From positions 1-64,000 of the forward strand of contig CAILLK010000154.1 in NCBI GenBank assembly GCA_903835005.1: 64,000 bases of DNA, in the 5' to 3' direction. The notes beneath the pieces were generated by a model. It saw nothing but the letters and a program-made list of their open reading frames with translations, made no database searches and was not told the DNA's origin. The translations under genes and the position numbers were made by a program. This DNA comes from an uncultured Bacteroidota bacterium. Its GTDB lineage: Bacteria > Bacteroidota > Bacteroidia > Chitinophagales > Chitinophagaceae. Numbering within the stretch: the first letter of the stretch is position 1; each line of letters starts with the position of its first letter. This document shows positions 18,153 to 27,647 of the stretch, piece by piece.

Positions 18153-19005
18153 ATTTACAATATTGATTCATAAAACGCAGTGCATCGGGATTACCGGAAT
18201 CAGCCGCTTTTTTAAGGTCAGCGCAGCCATTCTGATTGGTGGCAATTTTTGCCAGGCCCCGGTTAATATATGCATCCATCAGGGCAGGATTTATTTTAAT
18301 AGCTTCGTTAAGATCACTTATAGATCCGGTATAATCTTTAATATAGCTTTTAGAAAGACCCCTTTTGAGCCATGTCTGTGCGTTATGCGGGTTTAACTTT
18401 ATCGCGCTGGAATAGTCGGCAATTGCGTTTTTGTGATCGAGCATATTGGTATATGTGGCTGCCCTGGCTACATAAGCATCAGGGTAGACCGGTTTTAGCA
18501 GCAGTGCCTTATTGAAGTCTTTCAGCGCTCCCGCAAAATCTTTCAGGCTGTTTTTTGCAACCCCTCTCTGCTCATATGCTTCGGTGAATTTGCTGTTTAA
18601 TTCTATGGCTTTATCCAGATCGCTTATGGCGTTCTTATAATCTTTAAGCAAAGACCTGTTTACGCCCCTGTTATACCAGGTATTGGCTGAGGCTGGATTA
18701 ATTTTAATACCTTTGGTGAAATAATTTATGGCTTCCTGTTCCTTCCTGAGATCGGCATAATCGAGCCCGGCTGCAAATAAAGCTTCGAAATAATCGGGCT
18801 TGATTTGCAACGCCTTTTTATAATCTTCGATAGCGCTTTTGTATTGCGCCTTGTTACTTTTCAGAACGCCCCTGCTATAATAAGCAACGGCGTTTTCAGG
18901 ATCTGATTCTATTGCTTTTGTATAAGTATCGATATCAGCTTTATTCTGGCCGTATATATAAGCAAACTGAATCAGACACAAAATGATCAATGAAACACTT
19001 TTCAT
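18151..19005 (-). CDS. Exported TPR-repeat protein
   Basis: Protein of 284 aa with a signal peptide (LIILCLIQFAYIYGQ) followed by seven consecutive tetratricopeptide repeats of 34 aa. Typical units read NAVAYYSRGVLKSNKAQYKS and SANTWYNRGVNRSLLKDYKN. TPRs form a helical scaffold for protein binding, here in the periplasm. There is no partner gene in the operon, and the ligand is unknown. Confidence 0.88.
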   Translation of the reverse strand: MKSVSLIILCLIQFAYIYGQNKADIDTYTKAIESDPENAVAYYSRGVLKSNKAQYKSAIEDYKKALQIKPDYFEALFAAGLDYADLRKEQEAINYFTKGIKINPASANTWYNRGVNRSLLKDYKNAISDLDKAIELNSKFTEAYEQRGVAKNSLKDFAGALKDFNKALLLKPVYPDAYVARAATYTNMLDHKNAIADYSSAIKLNPHNAQTWLKRGLSKSYIKDYTGSISDLNEAIKINPALMDAYINRGLAKIATNQNGCADLKKAADSGNPDALRFMNQYCK

Positions 19006-19163
19006 ACTATAAAAATCAAATTTTTTTATAAAAAAGGAAAAAAAATCTTTAAACAGGATGACAATTTAGAAATTCAAGCAATAGTTTTTTAGACCAAACA
19101 GGAATCACAATTACCCTAATAAATATATGGCTATAGTGGCAAAAATTAAATAATAATTAATGA

Positions 19164-20543
19164 TCATTTATCGGATATTACTGTGTATCCAGTTGTAGTA
19201 TCTGAATAATGAAAGTATTGTGGATTAAGCTGATCATACGAAAACATATTCCAGTTAACAACTAATGATTTCTTTACTCTTCGTGCCCATTCGCGGTATT
19301 CAGGATGATCGTCAATTATGATAGATGCGGATTTATTTTGTTCAAGTGTCGACATAATCCAGAATTCATAAGGAGTACCCCATATCATCGGTATATTTTC
19401 TGCATGTGCCTTTTTAGTGGAAATAATGATCTTTTGATCAGCATAAATATTTAAAAACCTCCGGTTCCAGTCAAGGTGGTTAGTGTACCCGGTATGGCAG
19501 CAGTATATTCTTATTCCGCTGGTTACAACAATCAGGATGAGGATTGAAAGTGCCATTTTTTTCTTTTCCAAAAAAGGTAATACATCGAAAACAAATGGCA
19601 TGGCAAGAAAAATACCAACTGGCAGGTACAGATTTTCACGGTAGTATTCGGTAGTAACCGCATTAGGGTATGAAATATTGATCAGGAACAAGTACCCTGT
19701 AAGAGTAAATAAAAACAGCAACAATTGTTTCCATTCTTTAGTATGCCAATATAGTGCAACAATTAAGATTGTGGTAACTGGTATCCAGTAATATTCGGTA
19801 GAGCAGTTTTTGATAAAAAACCTGTTTGAATATAATGTAAAGTAGTCGGGGAATTGCGTTATGAAATTCCTGAGGCCACCCATCGAATGCGTTTCGTAAA
19901 CCGAACGGAAGAAGATACTTTTAAGGATGACGGAGGCCAGGTAAAAGATTGAAATAATGTAAATCTCTTTTTTCCCAATTATTGTTTTATTATCCCTCAG
20001 CCACAAAAATGCCAGTATATAACCCATTGGGAAAACCAGAAGCAGATGAAAGAACGGGAGCGTAGCCGTAAACAGTCCTAAAGTAAACCAGGGCATATGC
20101 TTTTTTTCTTGTGCCTGCACCTTTGCAATATATGCGAGCATGAGGATCATAAATGAAATTCCCTGGAGTAATTCTGAGCCTTCGTAATAAAAAGTATGTG
20201 TAACAAAAAGCGTATGAAACAGCAGTAGAACAAGTGCAAAGCGGTATTGTTTCAATAAACCGCAAATAAGGTAAATTGCAAAATTGAAAATGACGAAACC
20301 GGCGGAATAGCTGATAAGTATGACTGGGAGTGGTGCACCCGCTTTGCAAAGCAGAACTGCGAAGAACTGAGTGAAAATCACACCGAAACGGAAATGAAGG
20401 ATAGCAAATGAACCATCTTTAAGCATATAAAAAAGACCGTAGGCCATGTCATTCAGCATGGTCCTTTCCTTGTAAAAAACCAGGGAAAGAATAAACATGA
20501 TAAAATAAGCGGCAAACCCGGTCAGGTATAATCTCTTGAGCAT
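19164..20543 (-). CDS. Polytopic membrane protein, glycosyltransferase-like
   Basis: Protein of 459 aa with about ten hydrophobic helices from residue ~7 to ~345, then a soluble C-terminal domain of ~110 aa. The layout resembles the GT-C (mannosyltransferase/ArnT-like) membrane proteins, but no Asp-Asp or DE motif in the first loop is clear, so this is only a structural likeness. The C-terminal segment has IYCCHTGYTNHLDWNRR. Monocistronic. Function unknown. Confidence 0.6.
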   Translation of the reverse strand: MLKRLYLTGFAAYFIMFILSLVFYKERTMLNDMAYGLFYMLKDGSFAILHFRFGVIFTQFFAVLLCKAGAPLPVILISYSAGFVIFNFAIYLICGLLKQYRFALVLLLFHTLFVTHTFYYEGSELLQGISFMILMLAYIAKVQAQEKKHMPWFTLGLFTATLPFFHLLLVFPMGYILAFLWLRDNKTIIGKKEIYIISIFYLASVILKSIFFRSVYETHSMGGLRNFITQFPDYFTLYSNRFFIKNCSTEYYWIPVTTILIVALYWHTKEWKQLLLFLFTLTGYLFLINISYPNAVTTEYYRENLYLPVGIFLAMPFVFDVLPFLEKKKMALSILILIVVTSGIRIYCCHTGYTNHLDWNRRFLNIYADQKIIISTKKAHAENIPMIWGTPYEFWIMSTLEQNKSASIIIDDHPEYREWARRVKKSLVVNWNMFSYDQLNPQYFHYSDTTTGYTVISDK

Positions 20544-20669
20544 AATAATTCAGGGGTAAATATAAAATTTCTTTTTGGTGGTATGCCTTCTAACGGTAAA
20601 TACAAGATTTTATGATAGAAAGTAACCTGCCTCTAAAAATATTCTACATCAACACCCTGAGTTTTTATA

Positions 20670-21635
20670 CTAAACCCCGAAAGCGATCTGGATGCCGCCC
20701 CATACATGGAAATCTTCGCCCTTAAACTCAGAGCTGAGCAGCGACTGAAAATATTCGAGACAGATGCGCTTATAAATAACTACAAAACCAAAACGGTTCT
20801 GGAAAGTAACCCGGTTGATAGCTGAGGAGGGCAGGGTATAGGGGCTTGTGTGATTGAACATACCGCCCTGTAGGGTAGCGTCATATCCTACCACACCCAC
20901 TTCGGGATGCTCATAGGCATAGATCCTGAAGCTGTTTTTTCCTGCTACGACAGGTGAAAAGGGGGAATCGAAGTAGCCCATCATCAAAGTAAGTCCCGCA
21001 CCTGCTTTATCAGACAGGGTGCCTGCCCGTGCCATGCAATCAGCATCAAGCGAAAAAAAGTGATTTATGCTAACCAATTGCTTTTCATAGTCTGCCTGGT
21101 AGTTGAGGATGGCATCATTATGAATCTGGTTTGGCCAGCCATGCGGAGTAATATCGTGCAGCCAGCGGTGAATACCTGTTTGCATCTCCATGCCACCGGC
21201 TGCCTGGCCTATTACTCCTGTAGAAACCGAAGAAGAAAACCGCTGTTTCTTTTCGGTATCTGTGGCAATAAGAAATGTTTTCAGGAACAGGCAGGCTGCA
21301 AAAGGCCTGTCGCCGTAAAGAATTTGCGGTTTACTGAAGTTGCGCGGTGTATAGCCATCATGTTCTGCCCCTATGCCAAAACGTATATTGCTGAAATGGG
21401 GATGCAGCAACAATTTACTCAATGGAAATCTTTTTGCGAACGGAGCCACTACTTCGAGGTGCAGGCCCTGGGTATAATATATATCAGTACTGGAGAAAAA
21501 ATCATTTTCATAGTTGATGCGCATATAACTGCCGGTATTGATGTTTTTATACGAAAGCGTATTATCAATAGCCTGGGCCATAGATAGAACAGGCAACATC
21601 AGAAATATCGGAATAATGGAAAAGCGGAACGGCAT
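20670..21635 (-). CDS. LpxR-family lipid A 3'-O-deacylase
   Basis: Outer-membrane beta-barrel of 321 aa with a signal peptide (IFLMLPVLSMAQ). LpxR enzymes remove the 3'-acyloxyacyl group from lipid A. The family signature is visible: YENDFFSSTDIYYTQGLHLE with the essential Asn-Asp pair, GYTPRNF, GDRPFAACLF, IGQAAGGMEMQTGIHRWL, and HGWPNQIHNDAILNYQ. Strands continue to the C-terminus, which ends in a short beta strand (WGGIQIAFGV). Together with the PagL-like protein 15 kb away it suggests active remodelling of lipid A. Monocistronic. Confidence 0.85.
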   Translation of the reverse strand: MPFRFSIIPIFLMLPVLSMAQAIDNTLSYKNINTGSYMRINYENDFFSSTDIYYTQGLHLEVVAPFAKRFPLSKLLLHPHFSNIRFGIGAEHDGYTPRNFSKPQILYGDRPFAACLFLKTFLIATDTEKKQRFSSSVSTGVIGQAAGGMEMQTGIHRWLHDITPHGWPNQIHNDAILNYQADYEKQLVSINHFFSLDADCMARAGTLSDKAGAGLTLMMGYFDSPFSPVVAGKNSFRIYAYEHPEVGVVGYDATLQGGMFNHTSPYTLPSSAINRVTFQNRFGFVVIYKRICLEYFQSLLSSEFKGEDFHVWGGIQIAFGV

Positions 21636-21795
21636 ATTGTTTATGGTATAAACGATAGAAAGAAGCAGAAAGATTTATGCAACAAATTTCCAGAAAGGGT
21701 TCCAGCTAAACAACAGACTTAAAACCTGAATAACCGGCACAACGGTTCTGGCTTTTTTGCATAAGTAAGATTGAGTATTAGAAGGTAGCGCTCTA

Positions 21796-22640
21796 TTAGA
21801 ATCTAATTGATTTTATGTCTTCTTCCGGCAGACCTGTTAATTTTACAATTTCAGTTATCTGCATTCCCATATGCATGGCATTAATTGCCATTTCTCTGAT
21901 GCCCTCCAATTTGCCAGCCAGAAAATTAGTGCTCATTCCGCTTGCATAATCCCTCCATACTGCCTCATCTCTTTCATATTCCAGCATATCTTCTTTACTT
22001 AATTTGAGTATCTCCAAACTATCCTTTGCAGCCTGCAGACCCTTGGCTTTTGTTCCCTTTTTTACTTCTTCATTTTTTAAAAAATTAATCCATTCATCAA
22101 GTGTGTTTTTTGCAACATTGTCGAAATTGTTCACTTTGATGATGTAAAACTCAGTGTAGATCTGCTCAATATGCTCTGTATTGAAAATTATTTGTTCCTG
22201 GGTTGAGAGGCCAAGAACATCGTTCTTATAAATACCTATATACCTTGTTGTGCCATGATAAATATAGTCAGCGCCATGACCAAGATCAAAATAAACGATA
22301 TTTACAGATATTATTTTTTTATACTCCTGTATTCCATTCCCTGACCCATATTATCGACTATGAGTTTTGAAACGCCATATAATATGCGCATCAGATAATC
22401 ATGAGAATAATTGCTTTGAACTTCAATGATAACCAATTCTCCCTTGGTATTTTTTACGAGCAGGCCAACCCTGTTCATCTTATTGTCGGCGTTCTGTTTA
22501 TTGCTTTCGCTTTCAAGGAGGCTGCCGATAATGATATCTTCGCCAAGCAATTCACTCAGAAAACCTTCCAATATGTCAAAATTGGCCTTATTGCGCAGCA
22601 ATCTCTTAATTGCCCAGTCGAATCGTATAGTGTTACTCAT
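21796..22640 (-). pseudogene. Rpn/PD-(D/E)XK nuclease-family gene with a -1 frameshift
   Basis: Two adjoining frames together encode a 281-aa protein of the recombination-promoting nuclease / PD-(D/E)XK transposase-associated family. The first runs MSNTIRFDWAIKRLLRNK to GMEYRSIKK and stops at TAA. The second continues as IISVNIVYFDLGHGADYIYHG to the C-terminal helical region with MAINAMHMGM. The switch lies on an A7 run (bases 22320-22314): slipping back one base restores ATA AAA AAA ATA ATA, giving the conserved IKKIISVNI. In the core, Gly59 (RVGLLVKN) stands where family members usually have the catalytic Asp, while E73 and Q75 (IIEVQ) remain. Loss of the Asp favours decay over programmed slippage. 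ATG at MSNT is chosen by similarity. Confidence 0.85.
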
Positions 22641-22792
22641 TCCTGAATAAGGGCATAATCCGAAATGCAAATATAATGAAATAAAAGAGTACCAAAATTT
22701 ACCAACTCGCTAACCCGAATTGCATCCTCGTAAAATACGAAAGGCAATAATAATTTATTTTTTAGGCTATTCTGGCATTCTTAAATGTAATC

Positions 22793-25700
22793 CTACTCCA
22801 CGGTTATCTTCATTACATACCTGCCATTGGCAGAAATGGCTGTTAAGAAATATATGCCCGGAGGTGTATCCAGTTTAATATTGATCTGTTTATTGGATGT
22901 AGTGGTTAACTCCATCACTTTTTCGCCGGTAATATTGTTGATGACAATCTGAATCTCTTCTGTTGTACCAGATGAATAGTTGAAAGTAAAGGTACCCTTG
23001 TTAGGATTGGGGAATAACGTAATGTCATTGGTTGTACCTATATTTTTTACACCTGAAGCATAAGTAGAGATAAATACATGCCCTGTATTTGAAGTGCCGC
23101 ACTCAGCATTGCTGGTTACAAAGCAGGATATTGAATCGCCGTTATAGAATGTGTTGCTGTAATAAACGGAAGATGTAGCGCCATAAATATCGCTGCCATT
23201 GAGGTTCCACTGATAGGTAGGAGATGAGCCTCCACCGGTAACGTTTGCAGTCAGTGTATCATAAGTACCAACTCCGATATGAGTTCCCGGATTTGAGGTA
23301 ATAGTTACTGTTGGCACAACGGTGGGGGCAATAGAAATAGTATCGAAACCGGTCATGCCACTTTCGCAACCCGATAGGGTGCTGACAGCCCTAATGGTGT
23401 ATTTTCCTGCAGTGAACATCCCGAAATCAACAGGCCCGCCTGTACCGGCCACTGTAACGCCCGTAGATATACTATCCTTGTACAACAGGTAGTTCGTCCA
23501 TATCTGGCTGTTTGCCATGTTGATATCTGCACCGGTGCTGCCTGCGCAATAATTTCCGCTTCCGGTAATACTATAAACAGAGGGTAGTGGATTTACTGAA
23601 ATTATTTGTATTGTTTTTGCAGTGCCGCAAATGTTGGATACTGAATAGCCGATAGTATCCAGGCCTGTAGCAATACCTGACACAGTGCCGCCGGCAACCG
23701 TAGCATTGCTGTTGCTGCTGCTCCATATTCCACCAGAAGTTGTATCCGTAATTATAACAGACGAACCAATACATACATTGGCGCTGCCTGCAATAACGCC
23801 AGCATAGGGCAGGGGATTGATGGTAATAGTTTTGGTGGCCGACAAACTGCCGCAGGGTGTAAGAGAGGTATAGCTGATGATAGCTGTTCCGGCGGAAATG
23901 CCGGTTGTAGTACCTCCCGAAACGCTGACATAGCTGGTACTTGACCAAGTGCCACCGGGAGCTGCATCTGATAAAGTAATACTTGATGCAATACAAACTG
24001 ACGAAGCACCGGTAATCGGGGCAACAGCAGGAAGCGGATTTATTGTTATTATTTTTGAGGTTGCTGCCGTTCCGCAGATATTGGTCACAGAATAGAATAC
24101 TGTATCCGTACCGGCAGACGCCCCGGTTAAGACTCCTGCAGATCCGGTTAAATGTGTGTTTGCTTCAGTCCACACCCCTCCGGTATCTGCTGCAGCTATT
24201 GTTATCGATGCACCCTGACAAACAGTTGAAGGGCCAGATAAACTGCCGGAAACCGGCAAAGGATTAACAGTAACCGATTGCAGGGCAATTGCAGTAGCGC
24301 AAAGGGTAGATACGGAGTAAGAGATTGTAGCAACACCAGCCGCAATACCGGTTACAACACCGGTGCCGCTAACTGTGGTTATTCCCGGCAAACTGCTGCT
24401 GTACAGGCCACCGGTTACAGAATCGGATAAGGCAATAACTGATCCCTGGCAAACCATACCCGGGCCGGTAAGCGGACCGGTAGCCGGTGAAAGGTCAACA
24501 GTTACTGTTTTTGTTGAGGTGCAACCTAAGGCATTAGTTAAAACGATGCTGGCAACTCCCGATGAAACACCGCTGACAATACCCGATAAAGGATCGGCAG
24601 TGGCAATGGCAGGAGATAGTGAATTCCATGTACCTGCAACCAGGGACGATAAATCAATAACATCTCCTACGCATACTACCGAAGAACCACTGATTGGTCC
24701 GGGAGTAGCATTTATAGTAACCAACCGGGCAACATTGCAACCGGCCCCCATAGTAGCATTTATGATGGCAACGCCTGAGGAAACCCCGGTCAGATAACCT
24801 GTTGCAGCACCTATAGTGGCTATGGACGGGTTACTGCTGGTCCAGGTGCAGGTGGGGAACCAGCTTAAAGTATCACTGGCACCCGGGCAAATAGCATTAG
24901 CTCCCGAAACAGCAGTTAGCGGCAGCACATCTGTTACTGAAGTTGTGGAAAGGCAGCCATCGGGCATTGTGTAAGTTACATTGACTGTACCTGATGAAGT
25001 AGCTGAAAGCATGCCGGTAGAAGCGCCGATTGTTGCTACAGAAGGATTACTGGTTGTCCAGGAACCACCGGAAGTAGCGTCTGAATAAAGGGTTGTGCCA
25101 CCACCGGGGCAATGAAAATAACTTAAGCCGGTAATGGGAGATGGGTTGGCATTTACTGTAATGGGTAATGTTACCTGGCAGTTAGTGTACTGATCGGTAA
25201 AAGTAATAACAACCATGCCTGCCGAGATACCCATAATATATCCTGTGCCTGGCAAAAGATTTTCAGTCACAAATGCGGTACTGCTGTCAATGGTGGAAAA
25301 TAAACCAGCTTCATAAGGCCCTGTACTGTATGTAATGTACGGGCTGTAATCAACCCAGACTGAGTAATCTATGGAAGTACCGTACCTGTATGTTGCGGTA
25401 GTTGAGTTAAGAATAATAGTATCACCTGTACAAACATTAGTAGGGCCTGTTACAGGCGTTGGCAATGAATTTACCGCAAAAGTCTCATTACAGGTATATC
25501 CGCCAACCGAATAGGAAATTATGGCCACGCCACCTGATACTGCTGTAACCAGACCGGTGGAAGATACAGATGCTATTGATGGTGTGCTGCTGCTCCAGGT
25601 ACCTCCCGAAACTGAATCACCCAGTAATGTTGTATTTCCTGCACACAAAACATTGTTTCCGGAAACGGGTAATATTCCGGGTATGGCAGTAACAGTAATG

Positions 25701-26422
25701 TAAAGTGTATCTGTTGGGCAGCCGGTAAAATAATCTATCAGCGCAACCGGTGTTGTTCCGGAAGCAACCCCTATGATTTTTGCACTTACCGGATCAAAAA
25801 CAGCATAGGAAGTGTCGGTTCCTATTGATGAGTATGGGCCGATACCAAAAAAAGAAATACTGTCACCTACACCCACGTTGTTACAACCAATAAGCGGATT
25901 GGGTAAGGGAGAAACTGATATATATTCTCTGATATAACATCCGGTTGATGTCAGTGTATATGATATAGTTGCGGAACCGGCTGAAATTCCTGAAACAATA
26001 CCGCTACCGGCACCTACAGAGGCTACAGACGGATTACTGCTGCTCCACGTGCCTCCCGAAGTTGCATCTGTAAAAGGAGCAGTAAAGCCGCCGCAAACAG
26101 TATAAGGGCCAACTATTGGATCTGGTAATGGATGTATCAGAATGGGTTTAATAGTAATAACTCCTGAGACGTTATAAATGATTGTATCCAGTCCAGGGCT
26201 GTATGCAGTTACAACACCACTATAATAGTCAATATTTGCTCTGTAAGGATTAGTCATACTCCAGGTGCCGCCTGGTGTGGCATCGGTATAAGTAGTAGGG
26301 GCGCCGACACAAATATTGTTAATTCCGGTTATTTGTGCAGAAGTCTGCAAAGACAATCCGGAAGTGATAAGTAAAAAGGCCACAAGGCAAAATTGCCTGA
26401 GGTAATTGTAAAAGGAATTCAT
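22793..26422 (-). CDS. Giant T9SS surface protein with Ig-like (BIG2-type) repeats
   Basis: Secreted protein of 1209 aa with a signal peptide (LVAFLLITSGLSLQTSAQ). About twelve Ig-like repeats of ~75-80 aa follow, each opening with [IV]xGxxxVCxG and carrying GGTWSSSN...SGIVSGISAG...ISY. One repeat of the ITGSGNYCAGSTGADI type (like those in the 38-48 kb paralogues) and a PTVTITSNPG / YQWNLNGSDIYG domain come next. It ends in a T9SS type A sorting domain (FPNPNKGTFTF, PGIYFLTAI, YVMKITVE). It is adhesin-like, and most repeats have one or two Cys. No SprF/PorP-like partner is adjacent. Confidence 0.88.
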   Translation of the reverse strand: MNSFYNYLRQFCLVAFLLITSGLSLQTSAQITGINNICVGAPTTYTDATPGGTWSMTNPYRANIDYYSGVVTAYSPGLDTIIYNVSGVITIKPILIHPLPDPIVGPYTVCGGFTAPFTDATSGGTWSSSNPSVASVGAGSGIVSGISAGSATISYTLTSTGCYIREYISVSPLPNPLIGCNNVGVGDSISFFGIGPYSSIGTDTSYAVFDPVSAKIIGVASGTTPVALIDYFTGCPTDTLYITVTAIPGILPVSGNNVLCAGNTTLLGDSVSGGTWSSSTPSIASVSSTGLVTAVSGGVAIISYSVGGYTCNETFAVNSLPTPVTGPTNVCTGDTIILNSTTATYRYGTSIDYSVWVDYSPYITYSTGPYEAGLFSTIDSSTAFVTENLLPGTGYIMGISAGMVVITFTDQYTNCQVTLPITVNANPSPITGLSYFHCPGGGTTLYSDATSGGSWTTSNPSVATIGASTGMLSATSSGTVNVTYTMPDGCLSTTSVTDVLPLTAVSGANAICPGASDTLSWFPTCTWTSSNPSIATIGAATGYLTGVSSGVAIINATMGAGCNVARLVTINATPGPISGSSVVCVGDVIDLSSLVAGTWNSLSPAIATADPLSGIVSGVSSGVASIVLTNALGCTSTKTVTVDLSPATGPLTGPGMVCQGSVIALSDSVTGGLYSSSLPGITTVSGTGVVTGIAAGVATISYSVSTLCATAIALQSVTVNPLPVSGSLSGPSTVCQGASITIAAADTGGVWTEANTHLTGSAGVLTGASAGTDTVFYSVTNICGTAATSKIITINPLPAVAPITGASSVCIASSITLSDAAPGGTWSSTSYVSVSGGTTTGISAGTAIISYTSLTPCGSLSATKTITINPLPYAGVIAGSANVCIGSSVIITDTTSGGIWSSSNSNATVAGGTVSGIATGLDTIGYSVSNICGTAKTIQIISVNPLPSVYSITGSGNYCAGSTGADINMANSQIWTNYLLYKDSISTGVTVAGTGGPVDFGMFTAGKYTIRAVSTLSGCESGMTGFDTISIAPTVVPTVTITSNPGTHIGVGTYDTLTANVTGGGSSPTYQWNLNGSDIYGATSSVYYSNTFYNGDSISCFVTSNAECGTSNTGHVFISTYASGVKNIGTTNDITLFPNPNKGTFTFNYSSGTTEEIQIVINNITGEKVMELTTTSNKQINIKLDTPPGIYFLTAISANGRYVMKITVE

Positions 26423-26492
26423 AAACCTAAATTTGATACCAAAGTAAAGAATTATTACCGTATGCAGGTAATATTAGTTTTAAATTTATCAT

Positions 26493-27647
26493 TTAAACAC
26501 TTACAGGCTCTGTATACACCTTAATTTCATTATAAAGCGTGTCTCTTTCCACCGGTATCCTGCCTACAGACAGAATCATATCGCAAAGCTGTTCTGTGGT
26601 GAGCGAAGGTGTTTGTTCTTCTGCCCCTGCCATTGAGTAAATTTTTGTGGTGTCATCTATAGTGCCATCCAGGTCATTTACGCCGAAGGAGAGCGTCAAT
26701 TGCGCGGTCTGTCTTCCCAGCATAGGCCAGTAGGCTTTCAGGTTCCTGAAGTTATCCATGAATATCCGCGATATGGCATACAGGCGCAGATCTTCAATTA
26801 TGGTTGATTCTGCAATATGCGACATATCATTATCGCCATTCCGGAATTTTAGTGGTATGAAGCAGTTGAATCCGCCTGTTTTATCCTGCAGGGCGCGCAG
26901 CCTGCTCATATGATCTATGCGGTGGGCATAGTTTTCAATATGGCCATAGAGCATAGTGGCATTGGTGTGCATGCCAAGATTATGGGCTGTTTCGTGTATG
27001 TGCAGCCAGCCATCGGCATCTACTTTATCTGCGCATATTTCATTCCGTACATCCGGATGAAATATCTCTGCGCCGCCGCCTGGTAAAGATTGCAGGCCTG
27101 CATCCCTGAGTTTTTTCATGCCGTCTTCAATGCTCAGCTTAGCCTTACGTATCATATAGTCCAGCTCCACTGCAGTAAAACCTTTTATATGGAGGTCGGG
27201 CCGGAGGGCGCGTATCTTGCTCAGCAGTTCGCAGAAAAACTCCAGATTCATTTTAGGGTGAACGCCACCTACAATATGCACCTCTGTTACAGGTTGCCCG
27301 TCATATTTGCGCACTATGTCCAGCATCTGTTCCATGCCCAGTTCCCAGCCATCATCCCGGTGCTTATAGAGGCGCGAGTAGGAACAGAAATTGCAGGTAA
27401 AGACACATACATTGGTAGGCTCAATATGAAAATTACGGTTGAAATATACTTTGCCACCATGCAGCCGCTCTGCCACCAGATTGGCCAGTGCCCCCACAAA
27501 TCCCAGCTCGCCTTTTGCGAAAAGCAAAACGCCTTCCTCATCGGTAAGGCGTTCATTGCTTTGCACTTTTTGAGCTATTGCCAGCAGGTCTTTATCTAAA
27601 TCAGAATTCTTAAGTACTTCAGAAAGGTTGAATGGTTTCAATGTCAT
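26493..27647 (-). CDS. mqnE: Aminofutalosine synthase (futalosine menaquinone pathway)
   Basis: Radical-SAM enzyme of 384 aa that joins the enolpyruvyl product of MqnA to the adenosyl radical in menaquinone synthesis. The cluster motif CVFTCNFC (C81, C85, C88) follows HIEPTNV, as in MqnE/CofH-type enzymes rather than MqnC. VTEVHIVGGVHP, PGGGAEIFHPDVRNEIC, and NATMLYGHIENYAHRIDH are typical. Length matches the family. Its ATG overlaps the stop of the upstream secreted M43 protease (ATGA), which implies cotranslation with an unrelated gene. The other mqn genes are not in this window. Confidence 0.93.
   Translation of the reverse strand: MTLKPFNLSEVLKNSDLDKDLLAIAQKVQSNERLTDEEGVLLFAKGELGFVGALANLVAERLHGGKVYFNRNFHIEPTNVCVFTCNFCSYSRLYKHRDDGWELGMEQMLDIVRKYDGQPVTEVHIVGGVHPKMNLEFFCELLSKIRALRPDLHIKGFTAVELDYMIRKAKLSIEDGMKKLRDAGLQSLPGGGAEIFHPDVRNEICADKVDADGWLHIHETAHNLGMHTNATMLYGHIENYAHRIDHMSRLRALQDKTGGFNCFIPLKFRNGDNDMSHIAESTIIEDLRLYAISRIFMDNFRNLKAYWPMLGRQTAQLTLSFGVNDLDGTIDDTTKIYSMAGAEEQTPSLTTEQLCDMILSVGRIPVERDTLYNEIKVYTEPVSV

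Noticed and set aside
22793-26422. SprB-type gliding adhesin call for the 1209-aa protein
   Set aside because: The repeats are BIG2-like and no SprF/PorP-like gene is adjacent. Surface adhesin is as far as the sequence allows.
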